A stretch of 64,000 nt of DNA from Flavobacterium sp. GSB-24 (GTDB lineage Bacteria; Bacteroidota; Bacteroidia; Flavobacteriales; Flavobacteriaceae). Below are positions 1 to 8,345 of this stretch, piece after piece (the first letter of the stretch is position 1; the number at the start of each line of letters is the position of its first letter). Below the pieces are notes generated by a model. That model was not told where the DNA came from and ran no database searches. It saw nothing but the letters and a program-made list of their open reading frames with translations. Where the stretch lies: the NCBI RefSeq assembly GCF_027924665.1, contig NZ_AP027043.1, positions 3,100,001 through 3,164,000 on the forward strand, written 5' to 3'. The position numbers and the translations under genes are program-made.

Positions 1-1
1 A

Positions 2-613
2 AAACCTCAGGCAGAAAAGCTATTTTACATGTTTTCGCAATCTTATTATAAAACAAAACAATATTATTTAGCTGGTTACCAGTTCGAAAGTTTTGTTTCA
101 GGTTATCCACGAAGCGAAAAAGTGCAGGAAGCTGCTTTTTTAGGTGCATACAGCTATTCAAAACTTGCACCAGTTTACAGTTTAGACCAAACAGATACCG
201 TAAAAGCATTAGAAAAATTACAAGCTTTTATTGATAATTATCCAAATTCAGAATATGTAGCTCAGGCAAATGAAACTGTGCAGCTGTTAAATGGTAAATT
301 AGAGAAAAAAGCATATGAAAATGCTAAAGGTTACAATACAATTTCAGATTACAAATCAGCTTTAGTTGCTTTTGATAATTTTATCGCTGATTATCCTGGA
401 ACACCTTTTAAAGAAGATGCGCTGTTTTATAAATATGATTCAGCATATCAATTGGCAATCAATAGTGTACCTTCAAAAATGGAAGAACGCCTAAATGTTG
501 CCAAAGTAGCTTACAATAACTTAGTTAAGTTTAAAAGCGACACAAAATACAAAGTTAAAGCAGACGAAATGAATGCTAGAGTTGAAACAGATTTACAAAA
601 ATTTACTAAATAA
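2..613 (+). CDS. bamD: Outer membrane protein assembly factor BamD, 5' truncated
   Basis: This is the C-terminal part of a BamD (YfiO) family lipoprotein, an accessory subunit of the BAM complex that folds beta-barrel proteins into the outer membrane. The reading frame is open to the left edge, so the signal peptide and lipobox lie outside the window; the methionine encoded at base 29 is internal. The visible 200 or so residues are TPR-like helical repeats, with recurring YxxGxYxxAxxxFxxFxxxYP-type units such as the one around GYQFESFVSGYP. It is followed 8 bases later by rpoZ, and this bamD-rpoZ-coaBC order is common in Flavobacteriia. The family call is good; only the partial sequence can be judged. 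Confidence 0.88.
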   Translation, partial: KPQAEKLFYMFSQSYYKTKQYYLAGYQFESFVSGYPRSEKVQEAAFLGAYSYSKLAPVYSLDQTDTVKALEKLQAFIDNYPNSEYVAQANETVQLLNGKLEKKAYENAKGYNTISDYKSALVAFDNFIADYPGTPFKEDALFYKYDSAYQLAINSVPSKMEERLNVAKVAYNNLVKFKSDTKYKVKADEMNARVETDLQKFTK

Positions 614-621
614 ATAAAGTC

Positions 622-939
622 ATGGATTTAAAAAAGACGAATGCTCCTGTTAACACAATAACTTACAACAAAACAGTTATTGAAGAGCCAACAGGAAATG
701 TGTATGAGGCAATTACCATTATGGCTAAAAGAGCAAATCAAATTAATTCTGAGATTAAAAAAGAATTGACTGAAAAATTAGAAGAGTTTGCTACTTATAA
801 TGATAGTCTAGAAGAAGTTTTTGAAAATAAAGAACAAATCGAAGTTTCTAAATTTTACGAAAAATTACCTAAACCACACGCTTTAGCTGTTCAAGAATGG
901 TTAGACGGTAAAACTTACCACAGAAGTTCAAACAAATAA
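622..939 (+). CDS. rpoZ: DNA-directed RNA polymerase omega subunit (Bacteroidetes type)
   Basis: A 105-residue protein resembling the RpoZ/RpoK-like omega subunit of Bacteroidetes, which helps assembly of RNA polymerase. The diagnostic stretch is NVYEAITIMAKRANQIN (residues 27-43), matching the omega core 'ny.a..i..kRa.qi'. The acidic middle part (ELTEKLEEFATYNDSLEEVFENKEQ) is typical of the Bacteroidetes variant and absent from the proteobacterial protein. It sits 8 bases after bamD and 7 bases before coaBC, so the three are probably co-transcribed. No unusual residues seen. Confidence 0.88.
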   Translation: MDLKKTNAPVNTITYNKTVIEEPTGNVYEAITIMAKRANQINSEIKKELTEKLEEFATYNDSLEEVFENKEQIEVSKFYEKLPKPHALAVQEWLDGKTYHRSSNK

Positions 940-946
940 CAGTATA

Positions 947-2161
947 ATGTCAGTTTTAAACGGGAAAAAAATTTTACTGGGAGTTTCTGGTGGAATTGCA
1001 GCCTATAAAACAGCCTCATTAGTACGACTTTTTATAAAAGCAGGTGCACATGTCCAAGTGATAATGACACCTGCTTCTAAGGATTTTGTAACTCCATTAA
1101 CGTTATCTACGTTATCTAAAAATCCAGTACATTCAAGTTTCTTTAATCAAGATGATGAAGATGCAGTTTGGAACAATCATGTTGAATTAGCACTTTGGGC
1201 TGATCTTATGTTGATTGCTCCCGCTACAGCCAATACATTATCGAAAATGGCTACAGGAAACTGTGATAATCTTTTAATTGCAACCTATTTATCGGCCAAA
1301 TGTCCAGTTTATTTTGCACCTGCAATGGACTTGGATATGTATAAGCATCCTTCAACTTTATCCAGTTTTGCGGCATTAAAACAGTTTGGAAATGTAATGA
1401 TTCCAGCTGAAAATGGCGAATTGGCTAGTGGCTTATCTGGTGAAGGAAGAATGGCTGAACCTGAAAATATAATTGCTTTCTTAGAAGCTGATTTAGAGAG
1501 TAAACTGCCGTTAAAAGGAAAAAAAATACTAGTTACTGCAGGACCAACATACGAAGCGATAGATCCCGTACGTTTTATAGGAAATCATTCTTCTGGGAAA
1601 ATGGGGTTTGATATTGCCAATGAAGCTGCAAGTCTAGGAGCAGAGGTGTTTTTAATTGCGGGTCCAACACACTATAAGGCTAAGAACGCTTTAGTTAAAG
1701 TTGTAGATGTTGTATCTGCTCAAGAAATGTACGATGCTTGTCATTTGTATTTTAATGAAGTCGATGCGGCGATCGCAGCTGCAGCTGTTGCAGATTACAA
1801 ACCGAAATTTGTTGCAGACCAGAAAATTAAGAAAACTGTAGCTGAGTTTTCGATAGAACTTGAAAAGACAAAAGATATCTTGTCTTCTTTGGGAGCTATT
1901 AAAAAAAATCAGTTTTTAATTGGATTTGCATTAGAAACTGAAAATGAAATTGAAAATGCTAAGTTGAAAATTCAGAAAAAAAACTTAGATTTGATTGTTT
2001 TAAATTCCTTACAAGATAAAGGAGCAGGTTTTAAAAAAGAGACCAATAAAGTAACCTTTATTGATAAAAATTTTGAAATCGAACCAATGGAATTAAAATT
2101 AAAAGAATCTGTAGCGGCTGATATTTTGAATAAAGTTATTCTGCATTTTTCAAAATCTTAG
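947..2161 (+). CDS. coaBC: Bifunctional phosphopantothenoylcysteine decarboxylase/phosphopantothenate-cysteine ligase
   Basis: A 404-residue CoaBC fusion catalysing two consecutive steps of coenzyme A synthesis: ligation of cysteine to 4'-phosphopantothenate, then decarboxylation to 4'-phosphopantetheine. The N-terminal flavoprotein (CoaC) domain begins with LLGVSGGIAAYKTASLVR and contains the PAxNxxM-like segment APAMDLDMY near residue 126. The C-terminal CoaB domain starts near residue 191 with KKILVTAGPTYEAIDPVR and FIGNHSSGKMG. Length matches the family (about 400). It is third in the bamD-rpoZ-coaBC unit. coaE, the last CoA step, lies about 5.5 kb downstream on the same strand. Confidence 0.95.
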   Translation: MSVLNGKKILLGVSGGIAAYKTASLVRLFIKAGAHVQVIMTPASKDFVTPLTLSTLSKNPVHSSFFNQDDEDAVWNNHVELALWADLMLIAPATANTLSKMATGNCDNLLIATYLSAKCPVYFAPAMDLDMYKHPSTLSSFAALKQFGNVMIPAENGELASGLSGEGRMAEPENIIAFLEADLESKLPLKGKKILVTAGPTYEAIDPVRFIGNHSSGKMGFDIANEAASLGAEVFLIAGPTHYKAKNALVKVVDVVSAQEMYDACHLYFNEVDAAIAAAAVADYKPKFVADQKIKKTVAEFSIELEKTKDILSSLGAIKKNQFLIGFALETENEIENAKLKIQKKNLDLIVLNSLQDKGAGFKKETNKVTFIDKNFEIEPMELKLKESVAADILNKVILHFSKS

Positions 2162-2226
2162 ATTTAAAATATACGCCGAGAACATAAATCCAAACAATTT
2201 ATGTTTAATTTAATATTTATACAATT

Positions 2227-3111
2227 ATGAATAAGATAGTTACGCTGTTAGTATTTCTAAGCTTTGGTTTTGTGCAAGGGCAGCAGCTAAATTGTACAGT
2301 AACTATTAATACAGAGCGACTTACGAACCCGAATAATCAGGTTTTTAAAACGCTTCAAACCTCATTGTCTGAATTTGTAAACAAAACAGACTGGACAGGT
2401 TCAATTTTAAAACAAAACGAAAGAATTAACTGCTCGATGTATATTACTTTATCATCTAACAGTTCAGATCAATTTACAGGGACTGTTCAGGTTCAATCTT
2501 CAAGATTGATTTTTAATTCTACGTATTCTTCACCTGTTTTAAATTACAACGACAAAGATTTTAATTTTAGATATACAGAATACGAGCCATTGTTATTTAA
2601 TCCAAATACTTATGACTCGAACTTAGTTTCTGTTATATCTTTTTACTGTTATATGATCTTGGGCATGGATGCTGATACTTTTCAAATGGGTGCAGGAAAT
2701 CAATATCTTCAAACAGCTCAAAATATTGCCAATGTTGCACAACAGGGTGGATTTAAAGGCTGGAATCAGTCAGACGGACTTCAAAATCGTTACTATTTGA
2801 TTAATGATATGATTGCGCCAACTTACAGCGATTTACGCCAAACTATGTACGCTTATCATACTGGATTAGATGGTATGAGTTTAGATTTAAAAGCCTCAAA
2901 AGAAAAAATAAAATCTGCATTAATGCTTATAGGTAAATTAAATTCAGTTAAACCAAATGCGTTTATAACCCGAGTTTTCTTTGATGCAAAATCAGATGAA
3001 ATTGTTTCTATTTTTTCTGGCGGACCAAGTATATCTGTTACCGATTTAACAGATGTTTTAAACAAAGTTTCGCCATTAAATTCTACTAAATGGTCACAGA
3101 TTAAATATTAA
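2227..3111 (+). CDS. DUF4835 family secreted/outer-membrane-associated protein
   Basis: A 294-residue exported protein with a clear signal peptide (MNKIVTLLVFLSFGFVQGQQ; cleavage expected near residue 19). It matches the DUF4835 family of Bacteroidetes, characteristically found between coaBC and recN. No catalytic motif is visible and the function is not established. The mature part is rich in Asn, Ser and aromatic residues, as is usual for periplasmic or outer-membrane Flavobacterium proteins. It starts 65 bases after coaBC, so it may belong to the same transcript. Confidence 0.8.
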   Translation: MNKIVTLLVFLSFGFVQGQQLNCTVTINTERLTNPNNQVFKTLQTSLSEFVNKTDWTGSILKQNERINCSMYITLSSNSSDQFTGTVQVQSSRLIFNSTYSSPVLNYNDKDFNFRYTEYEPLLFNPNTYDSNLVSVISFYCYMILGMDADTFQMGAGNQYLQTAQNIANVAQQGGFKGWNQSDGLQNRYYLINDMIAPTYSDLRQTMYAYHTGLDGMSLDLKASKEKIKSALMLIGKLNSVKPNAFITRVFFDAKSDEIVSIFSGGPSISVTDLTDVLNKVSPLNSTKWSQIKY

Positions 3112-3165
3112 ATCTGTTTCATTTTTCAAAACCTACTTTAACCTTTATTTTTACAAAATTGCTCT

Positions 3166-4818
3166 ATGATCACTTCACTGTCAATTAAAAATTATGCTCT
3201 TATTGAAAAACTAGCAATAGATTTTTCTAAAGGTTTTTCTATAATTACAGGTGAGACAGGAGCAGGAAAATCAATTATTTTAGGTGCTATTGGTCTCGTT
3301 TTAGGTAAAAGAGCAGATCTTACTTCTTTAAAAAATAAAGAAGAAAAATGTGTTATTGAAGCACATTTTGAAATTTCGAAATACAATTTAAAAGACTTTT
3401 TTGAAGCTAATGATCTGGATTATGAAGATGAAACGATCATTAGACGTGAAATTTTGCCTTCTGGAAAATCGCGTGCCTTTATAAATGACAGTCCTGTTAA
3501 TCTGCAGGAACTTCAAGATTTAAGTTTGTATTTAATAGATATTCATTCGCAGCAGCAAACTCAGGAATTGTCAGATGAAAATGTGCAATTCAAGATTATA
3601 GATGCTATTGCCAATAATGGAGGAGTTATTGCAGAATATCAAAAATTGCTTAAATCTTATAAAGCGGATAAATCAAAATGGAATGCTTTGATTAAAAAGC
3701 AGAGTGATTCAGGAAAGGAACAGGAATACAATACATTTTTGTTAAATGAATTAGTATCTGCACAATTGAAATCTGGCGAACAAGAAGAGTTAGAAGCTGA
3801 TTATGAAAAGCTGAATAATGTTGAAATAATCAAAGAATCTCTTGATAAATCGCTTACAATTGCAAACGAGGAACAGTTTGGCGTTTTTCATAATTTAAAT
3901 GAAATTAAAGCAGCTTTGCAGAAAGTGGCTCCATTTTCACCAGAATATCAAAATTTATTTGAAAGAGTAACAAGCTTAGCTATCGAATTCGATGATGTTT
4001 CTAAAGAACTGGAAAATTGTTCGGAAAAATTGCTAAATGATCCGGTGCAATTAGAGTTAGTAAATCAGAAATTGCAATTGATTTATAATTTGCAGAAAAA
4101 ACATCAAGTAAATTCTGTTGATGATCTGCTTCAAATTCAAGCTGAATTAGGTAACAGTTTATTGGAACTCGATAATATGGATGAAGAAATAGAAGCTTTA
4201 TCTAAAATTATTGAGGAGAAAACTATAGAACTAGATAATTATGCAGTTCAAATTCACCAAAACAGAGTAAATGCAATTCCGAAGCTTTCAGAACAATTAA
4301 TTTCTATTTTAGAAACTTTAGGAATGCCAAATGTTCGTTTTAAAATGGAATTATTACCTTCTGAAGTTTACTTTCAAAACGGAAAAGACGAATTGCAATT
4401 TTTATTTTCTGCCAACAAAGGAATGGATTTTGGTTTGTTGAAAAAAGTAGCATCTGGAGGAGAGATGTCTCGTATTATGCTGGCTGTAAAAGCTATTTTA
4501 GCAAAATATTCGAAATTGCCAACCCTTATATTTGACGAAATTGATACAGGAGTTTCTGGAGAAATTGCGATTAGAATGGGTGAAATTATGAAAGAAATGA
4601 GTGCAAGCATGCAGATATTTGCCATTACGCATTTGCCGCAGATTGCAGCAAAAGGAGATTCTCATTTTAAAGTTTCAAAATCAACAGTTGGAGATGATAC
4701 GCAGTCTGAATTAAAGCTTTTATCGCAGGAAGAACGAATTTTAGAAATTGCGCAGATGTTATCTGGAGCAAATATTTCTGATTCGGCTTTAAACCATGCA
4801 AAACAATTATTGAATTAA
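3166..4818 (+). CDS. recN: DNA repair protein RecN
   Basis: A 550-residue SMC-like ATPase acting in double-strand break repair and homologous recombination. Walker A is GETGAGKS at residues 29-36, following the RecN N-terminus SIKNYALIEKLAIDF. The central part (about 150-390) is coiled coil, rich in Glu/Lys/Leu. The ABC signature ASGGEMSR is near residue 429 and Walker B LIFDEIDTGVSG near 453. It ends with the RecN-typical ITHLPQIAA segment. Length is normal. The TPR gene starts 10 bases downstream, indicating co-transcription. Confidence 0.96.
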   Translation: MITSLSIKNYALIEKLAIDFSKGFSIITGETGAGKSIILGAIGLVLGKRADLTSLKNKEEKCVIEAHFEISKYNLKDFFEANDLDYEDETIIRREILPSGKSRAFINDSPVNLQELQDLSLYLIDIHSQQQTQELSDENVQFKIIDAIANNGGVIAEYQKLLKSYKADKSKWNALIKKQSDSGKEQEYNTFLLNELVSAQLKSGEQEELEADYEKLNNVEIIKESLDKSLTIANEEQFGVFHNLNEIKAALQKVAPFSPEYQNLFERVTSLAIEFDDVSKELENCSEKLLNDPVQLELVNQKLQLIYNLQKKHQVNSVDDLLQIQAELGNSLLELDNMDEEIEALSKIIEEKTIELDNYAVQIHQNRVNAIPKLSEQLISILETLGMPNVRFKMELLPSEVYFQNGKDELQFLFSANKGMDFGLLKKVASGGEMSRIMLAVKAILAKYSKLPTLIFDEIDTGVSGEIAIRMGEIMKEMSASMQIFAITHLPQIAAKGDSHFKVSKSTVGDDTQSELKLLSQEERILEIAQMLSGANISDSALNHAKQLLN

Positions 4819-4828
4819 AAACATAGGA

Positions 4829-5350
4829 ATGGAAAGTTTGAGTTTTTACGAAAATCAATTTATAAAAGCAGATGCGTTAATTTCTGAGGGAAATTCGGCA
4901 GACGCAAAAGAATTACTTGAAGAAATTTTAGCGCAGTATCCTGATTTTGGAAAAGCTCACAATCATTTAGGATGGATTTATTACAATAAATTAAGTGATT
5001 ATGAGAAAGGAATTTATCATTACAAACTTGCGATGAAGTTCGATACTAAATATCCTGCCCCTTATTTAAATTATACTTATTTATTAATTGATATTGGCAG
5101 ATATGCCGAAGCAAAAGAGCATATTAATTTTACTTTGGCTAATTTAGAAAATGCAGATAATTCGACTTACAATAGTGAATTAGGTAGAATGGCAGAGTAT
5201 GAAAGTCAATATATTATGGCTTATAATTATTATAAAGCAGCAACCAAAAATGCATTAAACCCAAATTTTATTGACAATATGAATGCTAATATGAAAAGGG
5301 TTAAGGATAAAATGTCTATTTTTGAAAAATTAAAACTGAAATTGAAATAA
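4829..5350 (+). CDS. Tetratricopeptide repeat protein
   Basis: A 173-residue soluble protein made of TPR-like helix pairs. The unit ending FGKAHNHLGWIYYNKLSDYEKGIYHYKLAMKFDTKYPAPYLNY has the W/Y-G-A spacing of TPR motifs. No signal peptide or membrane segment is present, so it is probably cytoplasmic and acts as a protein-protein adaptor. It lies 10 bases after recN and 21 bases before fabV. Its partner is unknown and no specific function can be given. Confidence 0.75.
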   Translation: MESLSFYENQFIKADALISEGNSADAKELLEEILAQYPDFGKAHNHLGWIYYNKLSDYEKGIYHYKLAMKFDTKYPAPYLNYTYLLIDIGRYAEAKEHINFTLANLENADNSTYNSELGRMAEYESQYIMAYNYYKAATKNALNPNFIDNMNANMKRVKDKMSIFEKLKLKLK

Positions 5351-5371
5351 TACAAAAAAAATAATTGCAAG

Positions 5372-6562
5372 ATGATTATAGAACCTAGAATGAGAGGATT
5401 TATTTGTTTGACTGCCCACCCAACGGGAGCTGAGCAAAATGTTAAAAATCAAATTGAATATGTAAAATCTAAAGGAGAAATTGCTGGTCCTAAAAAAGTT
5501 TTAGTGATTGGTGCTTCAACAGGTTTCGGATTGGCCTCAAGAATTACTAGTGCTTTTGGTTCTGGTGCTGCAACAATTGGAGTGTTTTTTGAAAAACCGC
5601 CGGTTGAAGGAAAAACTGCTTCTCCAGGATGGTATAATTCTGCAGCATTTGAAAAAGAAGCTCATAAAGCAGGTTTATATGCAAAAAGCATCAACGGAGA
5701 TGCGTTTTCAAATGAAATTAAAAAAGAAACTCTAGATTTAATCAAAGCTGATTTAGGACAAGTAGATCTTATTATTTATAGTTTAGCTTCGCCAGTACGT
5801 ACCAATCCTACTACCGGAGTTACACATCGTTCAGTTTTAAAACCAATTGGACAAACTTTTACAAACAAAACTGTTGATTTTCATACAGGAAAAGTTTCTG
5901 AAGTTTCTATCGCTCCAGCAAATGAAGAAGATATTGAGAATACAGTTGCTGTAATGGGTGGTGAAGACTGGGCAATGTGGATCGATGCGTTAAAAAATGA
6001 AAATTTATTAGCAGAAGGAGCTACAACTGTTGCTTATTCTTACATCGGGCCATCTTTAACAGAAGCGGTTTACCGTAAAGGAACGATAGGACGTGCAAAA
6101 GATCATTTAGAAGCTACAGCGTTTACAATTGGAGATTCTTTAAAATCTATTGGAGGAAAAGCTTATGTTTCTGTAAATAAAGCTTTAGTAACTCAAGCAA
6201 GTTCTGCAATTCCTGTAATTCCGTTATATATTTCTCTTTTATACAAAATAATGAAAGAAGAAGGAATTCATGAAGGTTGTATCGAGCAAATTCAACGTTT
6301 ATTCCAAGATAGATTATACAATGGTTCTGATGTTCCTGTAGATGAAAAAGGAAGAATTAGAATTGATGACTGGGAAATGCGTGAAGATGTTCAGGCTAAA
6401 GTGGCTAAACTTTGGTTAGAAGCAACTACAGAAACATTACCAGAAATTGGTGATCTTGCAGGTTATAGAAATGATTTCTTAAATTTATTCGGATTTGAAT
6501 TTGCTGGTGTTGATTATAATGCAGAAGCAAATGAAGTTGTTCAAATTGAAAGTATCAAATAA
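5372..6562 (+). CDS. fabV: Trans-2-enoyl-[ACP/CoA] reductase (NADH), FabV type
   Basis: A 396-residue NADH-dependent enoyl reductase, catalysing the last reduction in each round of fatty-acid elongation. The dinucleotide-binding motif VLVIGASTGFGLASR is at residues 43-57. The catalytic pair Tyr-(X8)-Lys that separates FabV from FabI is visible as Y234 and K243 in VYRKGTIGRAK. Other family stretches are SLASPVRTNPTTG near 137 and DDWEMREDVQ near the C-terminus. FabV enzymes are generally less sensitive to triclosan than FabI. The gene is followed by a strong hairpin terminator at 6585. Confidence 0.95.
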   Translation: MIIEPRMRGFICLTAHPTGAEQNVKNQIEYVKSKGEIAGPKKVLVIGASTGFGLASRITSAFGSGAATIGVFFEKPPVEGKTASPGWYNSAAFEKEAHKAGLYAKSINGDAFSNEIKKETLDLIKADLGQVDLIIYSLASPVRTNPTTGVTHRSVLKPIGQTFTNKTVDFHTGKVSEVSIAPANEEDIENTVAVMGGEDWAMWIDALKNENLLAEGATTVAYSYIGPSLTEAVYRKGTIGRAKDHLEATAFTIGDSLKSIGGKAYVSVNKALVTQASSAIPVIPLYISLLYKIMKEEGIHEGCIEQIQRLFQDRLYNGSDVPVDEKGRIRIDDWEMREDVQAKVAKLWLEATTETLPEIGDLAGYRNDFLNLFGFEFAGVDYNAEANEVVQIESIK

Positions 6563-6584
6563 CAATATTTACTTACTAGTAAGC

Positions 6585-6617
6585 AAAAACCATCAACCAA
6601 AAGTTGATGGTTTTTTT
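6585..6617 (+). terminator. Rho-independent terminator after fabV
   Basis: The stem AAAACCATCAAC pairs perfectly with GTTGATGGTTTT across a 5-base loop (CAAAA) and is followed by a T run. It lies 22 bases after the fabV stop and closes the recN-TPR-fabV transcript. Confidence 0.9.
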
Positions 6618-6688
6618 GTGAATATACCATATCTTTGTTAAAATTTTGAAACCTAAAAAATATACCCTTTAATAACGCGCATTCTGCT

Positions 6689-7687
6689 ATGATTTTTTCC
6701 TTAATTATACCCGTGTATAATCGTCCAGATGAAGTTGATGAACTTTTAGAAAGTCTCTCAAAATCTGATTATAATGAAGCTTTTGAAATTGTTCTTGTCG
6801 AAGATGGATCTTCAATACCATGCAGAGATGTGGTAATGAATTATCAAGGAAAATTAAATATATCCTACTATTTTAAACAAAATTCAGGACCTGGAGATTC
6901 TCGTAATTTTGGAATGCAAAAGGCGAGAGGAGATTATTTTATCATTTTTGATTCAGATTGTATTATTCCTTCCAACTATTTGACGGAAGTCCGTAAAGCA
7001 TTAAATGAAAAATATGTTGATTGCTTTGGAGGACCAGATAAAGCGCTTGATAGTTTTTCGGATATTCAGAAAGCAATCAATTTTGCAATGACTTCTTTCT
7101 TAACTACAGGAGGAATTAGAGGTGGTTCTGAGAAGATCAATAAATTTCAGCCGCGAAGTTTTAATATGGGAATTTCTAAGAAAGCTTTTGAAGCTTCAAA
7201 AGGTTTTGGAAACATTCATCCAGGTGAAGATCCTGATTTATCTATCCGTTTATGGAATTTAGGATTCGAAACAAGACTGTTTTCTGAGGCTTATGTGTAT
7301 CATAAACGTCGAATTGACTGGGAAAAATTCTCTCTTCAAGTAAAAAAATTTGGTATCGCAAGACCGATTTTAAACAGCTGGTATCCAGAACATAATAAGC
7401 TAACTTTCTTCTTTCCAACAGTATTTATATTAGGATTATTATTAGCTTTTTTATTGTTAATTTTCAATATTGATATTTTATTACAATTATATTTCGTATA
7501 TTTCGTTATAATTTTTCTTACATCAAGTGTCCAAAATAAAAGTATTAAAATTGGATATCTTTCTGTAATAGCAGTGTGGAAACAGTTCTATGGCTACGGA
7601 ACAGGATTTTTGGAATCTTTTATAAAAGTAATTTTATTAAAAAAGAAACCTCAGGAAGCTTTTCCACGTATGTTTTTTAAAGTATAA
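6689..7687 (+). CDS. Glycosyltransferase family 2 protein, membrane anchored
   Basis: A 332-residue GT-A fold glycosyltransferase. The N-terminus FSLIIPVYNRPDEVDELLESL, the EDGSS motif near residue 38, the PGDSRNFGMQKARGDYFIIFDSDC segment (DxD-type motif around 91-94) and the later GEDPDLSIRLW motif fit family 2. Two hydrophobic segments near residues 250-290 suggest anchoring to the inner membrane, with the catalytic domain in the cytoplasm. The acceptor sugar or lipid cannot be deduced. It sits 2 bases before coaE, which suggests translational coupling. A -7 box TATCTTTG lies at about 6632. Confidence 0.85.
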   Translation: MIFSLIIPVYNRPDEVDELLESLSKSDYNEAFEIVLVEDGSSIPCRDVVMNYQGKLNISYYFKQNSGPGDSRNFGMQKARGDYFIIFDSDCIIPSNYLTEVRKALNEKYVDCFGGPDKALDSFSDIQKAINFAMTSFLTTGGIRGGSEKINKFQPRSFNMGISKKAFEASKGFGNIHPGEDPDLSIRLWNLGFETRLFSEAYVYHKRRIDWEKFSLQVKKFGIARPILNSWYPEHNKLTFFFPTVFILGLLLAFLLLIFNIDILLQLYFVYFVIIFLTSSVQNKSIKIGYLSVIAVWKQFYGYGTGFLESFIKVILLKKKPQEAFPRMFFKV

Positions 7688-7689
7688 TA

Positions 7690-8286
7690 ATGACAAAAGT
7701 TATTGGTCTTACAGGAGGGATTGGAAGCGGTAAAACAACTATTGCAAACTATTTTGCAGCAATGGGAATTCCAGTTTATATCGCAGATGATGGAGCCAAA
7801 AGAGTAATGCAGTCAGATGTTATTCTTAAAGAAGTTAAAGCTGTATTTGGCCAAGATATTTTTGACGGACAAGTTTTAAATAGAGCAAAGTTAGCTCAGA
7901 TAGTTTTTAATGATAAAGAACAATTAGCAAAATTAAATGCAATTGTGCATCCAGCAGTAAAACAAGATTTTGAATTATGGATGCAGGAGTATAAAAATTT
8001 TGATTATGTAATTTACGAAGCTGCCATTTTATTTGAAAGCGGACGTTATAAAGAATGCGATATAATCATAACGGTTACAGCTCCAGAAGAAGTAAGGATT
8101 GAGCGTGTTATTGAACGAGATAAAACTACAAGGGAACAAGTTTTAAGCAGGATGAAAATGCAATGGAATGACGAAAAACGAATTTCTATGAGCAATTTCG
8201 TGATTAATAACGATAATCTTAAAATTGCTAAAGAAGAAGTTGTTAAAATTCTTAAAATTTTGAATATAAAACAAAATCAGTCTTAA
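7690..8286 (+). CDS. coaE: Dephospho-CoA kinase
   Basis: A 198-residue P-loop kinase that phosphorylates the 3'-OH of dephospho-CoA, the final step of coenzyme A synthesis. The P-loop GLTGGIGSGKTT is at residues 6-17; the ADDGAKRVMQ and NRAKLAQIVF segments and the HP motif (NAIVHPAVKQDF) are all typical. Length matches the family. The start codon is 2 bases after the glycosyltransferase stop. Confidence 0.95.
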   Translation: MTKVIGLTGGIGSGKTTIANYFAAMGIPVYIADDGAKRVMQSDVILKEVKAVFGQDIFDGQVLNRAKLAQIVFNDKEQLAKLNAIVHPAVKQDFELWMQEYKNFDYVIYEAAILFESGRYKECDIIITVTAPEEVRIERVIERDKTTREQVLSRMKMQWNDEKRISMSNFVINNDNLKIAKEEVVKILKILNIKQNQS

Positions 8287-8345
8287 ATGTTAATATTTGG
8301 TTAATGTATTATTTAGTATATTGTTAAAATATTAATTTTGTTTCG

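Noticed and set aside
6619..6639. Promoter for the glycosyltransferase from TTTTTTTG and TATCTTTG
   Set aside because: The T-run TTTG is only 11 bases from the -7 box, too close. A TTG 23 bases upstream is possible but lies in the terminator stem, so only the -7 box is mentioned.
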